Shown: in pieces, positions 1 through 5,512 of the stretch
Numbering within the stretch: position 1 is the first letter of the stretch
Layout: each line of letters starts with the position of its first letter
From: an uncultured bacterium
GTDB lineage: Bacteria; Planctomycetota; Phycisphaerae; Phycisphaerales; SM1A02
Reading direction: 5' to 3'
Length of the DNA stretch: 8,385 nucleotides
Assembly: GCA_903914045.1 (NCBI GenBank)
Contig: CAIWNO010000387.1
Coordinates: 1 to 8,385 of the forward strand
Notes under the pieces: model-generated
The model's input: the letters and a program-made list of their open reading frames with translations, nothing else
Databases searched by the model: none
Told to the model about the DNA's origin: nothing
Translations under genes and position numbers: made by a program

Positions 1-2
1 AG

Positions 3-836
3 TGCGTCACGCACGCGTTGATTAGCGATAGCGCCGCGAACGCGTTTGTGCATGCGCAACAATCCGCGCTTCGCATTGAAGATGAGCGCGCCGGTGGAAC
101 GCCATGTTTGCGTCCAAGTATTGTGCCGGGGTTGTTGGCCACGCGCAAACTGAATGAGGACCGCGGCGTGACTGGCACCATGCGCTTGTTTGAGATCGCG
201 TCCATCTTTCATTTGGACGCCACCAAGCAACACCACGAATCCGTATCGCTGGGAATGATCGCCGATGTGGAGAGGGACGACCTTGGCTACCGCGCGTTGC
301 GTGGCGTGATTGAACGGCTTGCGCATGAAATTGCCGCCAAGCCCGCCATGTTCACGCCGTGCGCGTCGGATGCGGTCATGCATCCCGCGGCGAAAATTGA
401 AATTGACGGCGTGACGATTGGTCGAATTGGATTTCTCACCAGCGCTGCGCGCGCAACCGTTGGAATTGAAAAACCAATGATTGCCGCTGAAATTGCGCTG
501 GATTTGCTTCTGGCGCATTGGCCGCCAGAGCGCCCCGCCGCCATGCTGCCCACTATGCCAAGCGTGGAGCGCGACCTTTCACTTATTGTGGACAACGCAA
601 AAACGTGGGCGCAAGTGGAGCGCGTGGTGCTGGGCAATCGGCCAGCGCATTTGGAAAGCATGTCGTTCACCGGCGTCTACAAAGGCAAGCAAACTGGCGC
701 AGATAAAAAAAGTGTAACTTTACGGCTTGTGTTTCGCGACGCCACGCGTACGTTGCGCCGCGAAGAAATTGATGTCCAAGTGCAAGAGCTTGTGAATGTG
801 TTGCAGAAAGAATTGGCAGCGGAGTTGCGCGCATGA
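3..836 (+). CDS. pheT: Phenylalanine--tRNA ligase beta subunit, C-terminal part (5' truncated by window edge)
   Basis: The beta chain of the cytoplasmic (alpha-beta)2 phenylalanyl-tRNA synthetase, which charges tRNA-Phe with phenylalanine. The frame stays open to the left edge, so the first part of the gene lies outside the window and no start is called. About 277 residues are visible. They begin in the catalytic-like core of the beta chain, with the typical LRPSIVPGLLATRKLNEDRG stretch followed by MRLFEIASIFH. The last ~95 residues (about 549-833) form the anticodon-binding FDX-ACB domain: PSVERDLSLIVD, then VYKGKQTGADKKSVTLRLVF and TRTLRREEID, ending in the usual ELAAELRA tail. These motifs follow the family closely and show no internal frameshift. 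The stop overlaps the next start as ATGA, so the downstream gene is probably co-transcribed and translationally coupled. The usual partner pheS is not visible and may lie upstream. Confidence 0.95.
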   Translation, partial: CVTHALISDSAANAFVHAQQSALRIEDERAGGTPCLRPSIVPGLLATRKLNEDRGVTGTMRLFEIASIFHLDATKQHHESVSLGMIADVERDDLGYRALRGVIERLAHEIAAKPAMFTPCASDAVMHPAAKIEIDGVTIGRIGFLTSAARATVGIEKPMIAAEIALDLLLAHWPPERPAAMLPTMPSVERDLSLIVDNAKTWAQVERVVLGNRPAHLESMSFTGVYKGKQTGADKKSVTLRLVFRDATRTLRREEIDVQVQELVNVLQKELAAELRA

Positions 837-1462
837 GCGAAACACTGGCGAAACTTTCCATGCAAGAGTTCGCCGATCGCTTGGCTAGCAAGGCGCCCAG
901 CCCAGGTGGTGGCGCCGTGGCCGCGGTCACGGCCGCGCATGCCGCTGCGCTTGGATGCATGGTGTTGGCGTACACCTTGGGCAAACCCAAATTCGCGGCG
1001 CATGAAAACGAAAATCAAGTTGCCTTGCAGAGTTTGCAACGCGCGCAAATTAAAGCGCTGGCCCTGGCCGATGAAGACGCAGTTGCGTATGCAAACTTGT
1101 CCGCGCTTTGGAAATTACCCCCCACCGACGCGCGGCGCATTGAACAGGAACCCACCGCGGTTCGCGCGGCGACGGCGGCACCACTATCCATTCTGATGTT
1201 GGCGCACGACATTCTGAAAACGCTGCAAAACCTGCCCAAAACCTGCAATCCAAACTTGCTCAGCGACTTGGCTATTGCCGCCACATTGGCCGACACCGCC
1301 GCTGGCGCCGCGGCATGGAATGTGCGCGTGAACGTGCCACAACTTTGCGACGCCGCCGAACGCGCCACGACTGAACATAAACTCGCGCACGCATTAGCTC
1401 AGGTGCGTAGCGCGTCGGATTCCATCGCCCGCGACATCACCACCGTGATGAAGGCGAAGTAA
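833..1462 (+). CDS. FTCD_C / FchA-like cyclodeaminase-cyclohydrolase family protein
   Basis: A 209-residue stand-alone protein of the formiminotransferase-cyclodeaminase C-terminal family. Known members are formimidoyl-THF cyclodeaminase and the FchA-type methenyl-THF cyclohydrolase, cytoplasmic enzymes of one-carbon folate metabolism. Seen in the sequence: the glycine-rich hallmark PSPGGGAVAA at residues 23-32; an acidic ADEDAVAY segment near residue 80; and the late conserved stretch SDLAIAATLADTAAGAAAWN with NVRVN at 163-167. The protein is mostly helical and Ala-rich, and the length fits single-domain members (about 200-210). The ATG overlaps the pheT stop (ATGA), and GGAG at 821-824 sits 8 nt upstream as a ribosome binding site. 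Family membership is firm. Which of the two reactions it performs cannot be decided from sequence alone, because no formiminotransferase domain or other folate gene is in view. Confidence 0.85.
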   Translation: MSETLAKLSMQEFADRLASKAPSPGGGAVAAVTAAHAAALGCMVLAYTLGKPKFAAHENENQVALQSLQRAQIKALALADEDAVAYANLSALWKLPPTDARRIEQEPTAVRAATAAPLSILMLAHDILKTLQNLPKTCNPNLLSDLAIAATLADTAAGAAAWNVRVNVPQLCDAAERATTEHKLAHALAQVRSASDSIARDITTVMKAK

Positions 1463-1465
1463 TTC

Positions 1466-2533
1466 ATGGCGCAGCCTTGGGGGCTTTTCATTTTGTTCAC
1501 GCTGGCCATTGTTCTGGTGTGCGTGTGGGGCGGCGTCATGACCGCATTGCAGGCGCTTCGGCCGCCACGAAAAATGTTCGCGTGGGCGCTAGCCACGGGT
1601 CGTCCAAAAGATCCGTCGGATCTTGGCTTGCGATTTGACGATGTTCAATATTCATCTGGTCAACGCCATCCATGTCCGGCGTGGCATATTTATGGCGACG
1701 CGACAGAAAGTGACGCGCCCATTATGGTCATGCTGCATGGCTGGGGCCGCTCACGTTGGGATTCGCTGACGCGCGTTGAGCTATTTCGCAAAGTCTGCTC
1801 TGAAATTGTGCTGCTGGATTTGCCCGCGCATGGCGAACATGCTGGAGCATGGAGTGGCGTTGGAACAAGTGAACCCCAATGCGTGCTGCATGTGCTACAA
1901 GAAATTGCGCAACAATTTCCCAAGCGGGCGATCATTCTTGCGGGCCACTCCATGGGCGCTGGCGTTGCCATTCGCGCGGCAAATTTGGCCAACCATGAAG
2001 TTGACTCTGGTACGGCGCTTGTTGCGTCCACACAAGTTGAAGGAATGCCCGCGCAATCCCCGCCACACTCTCCACACAATGTGAATCCAAATGGCCATGC
2101 AAATCAACACGCACATAGACATGCCACTCACAGTATTTGCATCGCCGGCGTGATCGCCTTCGCTCCCTACAGTTCATTGCGCTCGCCCATTCCCGCGCGT
2201 CTGGCGCTACAAAAACTTCCCGCTTGGCCATTTGCGCCAATCACATTTCTTACGCTTCGCATGCTTGGGCGAATGGATACGCCCCTGGAAATTGACACGC
2301 GCAAATTGCGCGCGCCGTTGTTGGTGATGGCCGGGGACCACGATCCAATCTCACCGCTTGCGGACGCGCGCAGTATTTGCTGCGCCGCCGCGCGCGGCAC
2401 ATTGGTGGTGCTGCCCTATCAACGCCACGATGACTTGCGTGTTGGCGACGCGGAGACATTTGACCGCGCGCTTGCGGATTTTCTACGCGCCATCACGGAG
2501 CCGTTGGTGGCAACACGCGAATCTTGGTCTTAA
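1466..2533 (+). CDS. Membrane-anchored alpha/beta hydrolase with His-rich insertion
   Basis: A 355-residue serine hydrolase of the alpha/beta fold. Residues ~5-28 (WGLFILFTLAIVLVCVWGGV) form one hydrophobic segment, probably an N-terminal membrane anchor. The fold follows with an oxyanion-region HGWG at 91-94, LLDLPAHGEH at 116-125 and the nucleophile elbow GHSMG with Ser162. The likely acid is Asp293 in AGDHDPISP, and the likely base is His321 in YQRHDD. Between the nucleophile helix and the next core strand (IAGVIAFAPYSS) lies a low-complexity insert of about 45 residues (180-224). It is rich in His, Asn and Pro and is not expected in the basic fold. The start is 3 bp after the preceding stop, with GAAGG at 1450-1454 as a possible ribosome binding site, so it probably belongs to the pheT transcript. 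The last 41 bp overlap the 3' end of the opposing gene. The substrate is unknown; esterase, lipase or peptidase activity are all possible. Confidence 0.85.
   Translation: MAQPWGLFILFTLAIVLVCVWGGVMTALQALRPPRKMFAWALATGRPKDPSDLGLRFDDVQYSSGQRHPCPAWHIYGDATESDAPIMVMLHGWGRSRWDSLTRVELFRKVCSEIVLLDLPAHGEHAGAWSGVGTSEPQCVLHVLQEIAQQFPKRAIILAGHSMGAGVAIRAANLANHEVDSGTALVASTQVEGMPAQSPPHSPHNVNPNGHANQHAHRHATHSICIAGVIAFAPYSSLRSPIPARLALQKLPAWPFAPITFLTLRMLGRMDTPLEIDTRKLRAPLLVMAGDHDPISPLADARSICCAAARGTLVVLPYQRHDDLRVGDAETFDRALADFLRAITEPLVATRESWS
2066..2131 (+). other. His-rich low-complexity insert inside the hydrolase
   Basis: This codes for residues 201-222 of the alpha/beta hydrolase, with seven histidines in 22 residues (HSPH, then HANQHAHRHATH). 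It sits between core elements of the fold, so it should form a surface loop. Alternating His is typical of metal-binding loops in other proteins, but metal binding here is only inference. Confidence 0.7.
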
Positions 2534-4355
2534 GCCCCCAGGATTCCTGCGTCATGCTGAACACGTTGGGTCCCATGGCGGATTTCCACAAGGTTTCCTC
2601 ATTTTTGAAGACAATAAAAAGCGGGCCCATGGGCTCGCTCACGCCAATCTTGTCGAACGTATTCGAATCGTAACTTGCGGAGATTTCGCCACGCTCACGT
2701 TCGTTGGGACTTTCGTCACTGCTGAAGTCCATTAAAATATCCTGATATCCCCAGCACAACACTGGCTCGGTGCCCAAGTCCATCAACACTTGTTTGCACG
2801 CCGGCGTGTCCGCCAATGTTCCCTGTGCATTTGACGCTGCGACCGCGCGCAAGCCCGCCTCCACAAATTTACTTTTGCCCATGAAGAACCAACCCGCGCC
2901 AAATCCAAAGCCGGTTTCGCGCGACTTGTCATCAAAGATGGTGTTGCCATTGAAGTCGCGCGGCTCAAATCCAGCTTGCGGCAGGAATAAATTCATCAAG
3001 GTCATCATGGATTGCTCTTCGGCGCAGCGGATGGCGTAGAACGATCCCTCGCGTTCTTTCGCCTGTAATTTTTTATTTTCGGAGTTCAGTGAGAAATCTG
3101 AAATCGTCTTGCAACGCACAACATGCATGTCAGGACCCAACTTTGAAAATGCGCGCGACAAATCTGGACCATATTGCTGCAGCGACGCGTCAAATGGTTG
3201 GGAAAACTCCTCCGGAATGGAGGCCACCACCGTCTCCACCAATTTCATAATCTCAGCAAATTGCACGTTGATCGTGCCGTATCCAGTGGCCTCACCGCTG
3301 ACAAACTTGGGCGGAAGCGAGGGACTTTGAGCGGGGTTTGGAAGCGCCAGCATTCCCTTTCGATCTCCATCGATCACGATGCTTGAAAGCACTTGCAATT
3401 GCGCGCCAGGCGCGTCGCAGTCCAGCGAAAAACCAAAGCCATGCACGTCGCCAAATAAAGTTTGCAAATAGGGCTGAACCAATTCAACCTGCGGACCACC
3501 AGCGCCAGCGACTTTGTGCAACGCCGACGTGAGCATGACCATCCACCCATCGCCGCGGCCAACGCTGTCCAATGTCTTTTTAAAATCAATTGAGTCGGCG
3601 ACGGATTTCCTGGCGACGCCCTCATAGACGCCAAGCGCCTCGTCCACATCTTGTTGAACGCTGCCAAACATAAAGCGATTACCGTCGCGCACAAAGTAGA
3701 GCGTTTCAATATGGTCAAGCGAACCCTCTGGCACAAATGAATTGCTTGCCCCTCTTCGCTTCTTCTTGGGCTGATCGTCTTTGTCCCGAACACGAATGGC
3801 CTTGGCGGACTTGCCGCGAATTTCAATGTTGGTGACGGACCCTGGATCTTTCTTTTCTTTTTCACGCAGGACCGCCTCAAACAATGTGTTGGCTTTGTCG
3901 GCGCCCGCGCCCCATTCGGCGCTCACTAACACATGCGGCAGATCGACGTCTAGCGTGTCGTCATGCGCCAAATACAAGCCAGCTCCACAAGAGTCGGGCC
4001 ACGTCCATGAGTCCTCATCCACACCCAACTCCTGCATGCGCGCCTTGGTTTTTTTCTCCGAGGCTTCCTTGTTCTCTTTCAGCAACGCCTGCACCGCGTC
4101 GCTTTGAAACCACTTGCCCAGCGGCGTGGCGTTCCAACGCTCGCGGCTTGCGTTGAGATTGTCCATGCACAACACCAACCACGCGTCTGGTGGAACTAGT
4201 TGCTCAAATTTGACCGAGTCTTTGGCCGAATCTTTGGCCGAATCTTTGGCCGAATCTTTGGCCGAGTCCGTGGCTTGCGGGCGCGCGTTGGAGTGAACCG
4301 TGACGCAGAACACCATGGCAAGCGCCGCGACAAAATGTGTATGCACGTTTTTCAT
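2493..4355 (-). CDS. Secreted protein of unknown function, DUF3352-like start, with KDSA repeat
   Basis: A 620-residue protein. I chose the ATG at 4355-4353 because AAGGG lies 6 nt upstream (4366-4362) and the product then opens with a clear export signal: MKN, then a hydrophobic stretch FVAALAMVFCVTV, with a likely cut near residues 23-28. A longer form from ATG 4433 would bury the signal behind 26 polar residues, although that ATG overlaps the protease stop as TAATG. After the signal comes a charged linker of five KDSA-type repeats (29-49). A long globular part follows, opening VPPDAWLVLCMDNLNA, which resembles the start of DUF3352-type proteins common in Planctomycetota. No catalytic motif is recognised. 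A short basic patch KKKRRG lies near residue 197. The gene sits 77 bp downstream of the protease on the same strand and is probably co-transcribed. Its 3' end runs 41 bp into the convergent hydrolase gene. Function unknown; the DUF3352 link is a resemblance, not a proven match. Confidence 0.8.
   Translation of the reverse strand: MKNVHTHFVAALAMVFCVTVHSNARPQATDSAKDSAKDSAKDSAKDSVKFEQLVPPDAWLVLCMDNLNASRERWNATPLGKWFQSDAVQALLKENKEASEKKTKARMQELGVDEDSWTWPDSCGAGLYLAHDDTLDVDLPHVLVSAEWGAGADKANTLFEAVLREKEKKDPGSVTNIEIRGKSAKAIRVRDKDDQPKKKRRGASNSFVPEGSLDHIETLYFVRDGNRFMFGSVQQDVDEALGVYEGVARKSVADSIDFKKTLDSVGRGDGWMVMLTSALHKVAGAGGPQVELVQPYLQTLFGDVHGFGFSLDCDAPGAQLQVLSSIVIDGDRKGMLALPNPAQSPSLPPKFVSGEATGYGTINVQFAEIMKLVETVVASIPEEFSQPFDASLQQYGPDLSRAFSKLGPDMHVVRCKTISDFSLNSENKKLQAKEREGSFYAIRCAEEQSMMTLMNLFLPQAGFEPRDFNGNTIFDDKSRETGFGFGAGWFFMGKSKFVEAGLRAVAASNAQGTLADTPACKQVLMDLGTEPVLCWGYQDILMDFSSDESPNERERGEISASYDSNTFDKIGVSEPMGPLFIVFKNEETLWKSAMGPNVFSMTQESWGLKTKIRVLPPTAP
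2616..2639 (-). terminator. Intrinsic-terminator-like hairpin inside the coding region
   Basis: On the - strand a 20-base near-perfect palindrome (2639-2620, 8-9 GC-rich pairs around CATG, one G-T pair) is followed directly by TTTTTATTG. This is the look of a Rho-independent terminator. It lies about 120 bases before the stop codon of the secreted-protein gene, within codons for SEPMGPLFIV, so it may simply be coding sequence by chance. On the + strand the run of A precedes the stem and no T tract follows, so it is not a good terminator for the hydrolase transcript. Confidence 0.35.
4213..4272 (-). repeat. Coding 12-bp tandem repeat (five units, KDSA)
   Basis: Five consecutive 12-bp units, of which the middle three (4225-4260) are identical (GCCGAATCTTTG on the + strand). 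The outer two differ by one or a few bases. Because 12 is a multiple of three, each unit adds a KDSA tetrapeptide to the mature N-terminus of the secreted protein without breaking the frame. Near-identical units imply recent expansion by slippage. Confidence 0.9.
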
Positions 4356-4432
4356 TGTGAACCCTTGAAAATTTTTGCGCGCCGCGTGGGCCAATCGCAT
4401 GGTGTCAGAACACGTAAGTTGAAAGCGCGACA

Positions 4433-5428
4433 TTATTTTGCGGTGGTTGTGGAAGCACTTGATCCATCAAGCAATTCACTTGGGGTGTCAAACTTTACGC
4501 GCGTGGGGCCATCGTGATAATTGTGACCAGAATTTGGATTGCTGCGGTCGTACGCAAAGGCTTCGCGGTTGCGAACAAAGTCCTTCACATAGCGCGTGGG
4601 AATTGCAAATCCCAAGGATTCGCCGCCACGAAGGCCCATGTTGGTGATGCCAATCACCTCGCCGCGCGTGTTGAACAGTGGACCGCCGGAGTTGCCGGGA
4701 TTAATCGGGCAATCCATCTGTATATAGGTGAGCCCGTCGAAACTGCGTTGCGTGGTGCTAATCACGCCTTGGGTCAACGTGCGCTCAAGACCCAGCGGAT
4801 TTCCAATGGCGAAGACGGCTTGACCAATATCAAGTTGCTCCTCTTTTTGAATGGGCGCGAATGAAAAATCGCCCTCTTTGGTAGATGGAATTTTTACCAG
4901 CGCCAAATCCAAATGATTGTTGACCGCGATCAACTCCACCTTGTCAATGTCGACGCGCTTGAGCGTGCCATCGGCTTGCGGAAACCACACTGTGGCCTTC
5001 AACTTTTGCTCGCCCTGCACAACATGCGCGTTGGTGATGGCGTGTCCATCTTTGTCAATGATGACGCCCGAACCCAAACCACTTGGCGTGCTGATTTTCA
5101 CAACCGCGGGGCCGATACTTTTAGCGTGCTCCTTTGGACTTTGCGTTGGCGGGTTGACCACGGTATGAAAAAGATCATCGCGCTCAACTTTCAATGGTGC
5201 GGCGGCCGCGGCCGCGTCAATGGAAGCGACATCCTCCATGTCAAAGGACAAGACCTCCGAGCCAATATCCACCCACACGCGCTTGTCGCTGCGTTTGACA
5301 ATGTTCCCATCAACGGAGGAACCGCTTCGCAGATGAATGACATCCGCGTTGGCAAATTCAAACGCGACACCGAGCACGGCCACGCTTACAAAAATCCGAA
5401 GCGACAATAAAGACATATTTTTTTTCAC
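4433..5428 (-). CDS. Exported trypsin-like (HtrA/DegP-type) serine protease lacking a PDZ domain
   Basis: A periplasmic or extracellular serine endopeptidase of the S1C/HtrA type. Counting from the ATG at 5416 (327 residues), residues ~5-24 are hydrophobic and end in ANA, a good signal-peptidase site. Residues 25-68 form a small beta-rich domain (VIHLRSGSSVDGNIV, then RVWVDIGSEVLSFDMEDVASI). An alanine run leads to the protease domain (~95-282) with a full triad: His131 in TNAHVV, Asp170 in HLDLALVKI and Ser243 in INPGNSGGPLF. The C-terminal 45 residues are polar and low in complexity, and no PDZ domain is present, although HtrA proteins usually carry one or two. A GTG at 5428 just upstream adds VKKN, giving the positive n-region a signal peptide wants, so I use it; the ATG at 5416 is the alternative. 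The frame stays open further upstream to 5731, but that part overlaps the divergent gene and is not credible. It probably shares a transcript with the downstream secreted protein. Confidence 0.85.
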   Translation of the reverse strand: MKKNMSLLSLRIFVSVAVLGVAFEFANADVIHLRSGSSVDGNIVKRSDKRVWVDIGSEVLSFDMEDVASIDAAAAAAPLKVERDDLFHTVVNPPTQSPKEHAKSIGPAVVKISTPSGLGSGVIIDKDGHAITNAHVVQGEQKLKATVWFPQADGTLKRVDIDKVELIAVNNHLDLALVKIPSTKEGDFSFAPIQKEEQLDIGQAVFAIGNPLGLERTLTQGVISTTQRSFDGLTYIQMDCPINPGNSGGPLFNTRGEVIGITNMGLRGGESLGFAIPTRYVKDFVRNREAFAYDRSNPNSGHNYHDGPTRVKFDTPSELLDGSSASTTTAK

Positions 5429-5439
5429 AGGCTTATGAT
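5410..5439 (+). promoter_or_regulatory. Possible sigma70-type promoter for the FG-GAP gene
   Basis: TATGAT at 5434-5439 (one mismatch to TATAAT) lies 18 bp after AAGACA at 5410-5415 (four of six matches to TTGACA). Transcription would begin near 5446, leaving a leader of about 65 nt before the ATG at 5513. The -35 match is weak, and the element overlaps the first codons of the divergent protease, so this is tentative. Confidence 0.3.
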
Positions 5440-5512
5440 AGCCCACCCGCCAAGTTGGTCGGGGCCTGCAGCACGCCTGAAAAAAAATTCGCCCCATCTT
5501 TGGAGACCCATG

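Noticed and set aside
3781..4107. Open frame on the + strand opposite the secreted-protein gene
   Set aside because: Low-complexity translation without any recognisable motif, antisense to a coherent long gene with a signal peptide.
4213..4272. CRISPR-like array
   Set aside because: The units are 12 bp, contiguous, without spacers and in frame within a gene, so this is a coding tandem repeat.
4356..4433. N-terminal extension of the secreted protein from ATG 4433, overlapping the protease stop as TAATG
   Set aside because: The coupling geometry is attractive, but the extension places 26 polar residues before the signal peptide, and the ATG at 4355 has its own AAGGG site.
5435..5512. Upstream ATG at 5435 as the start of the FG-GAP protein
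   Set aside because: It puts a polar stretch before the signal peptide and lies in a possible -10 box. GGAG at 5502 favours the 5510/5513 starts.
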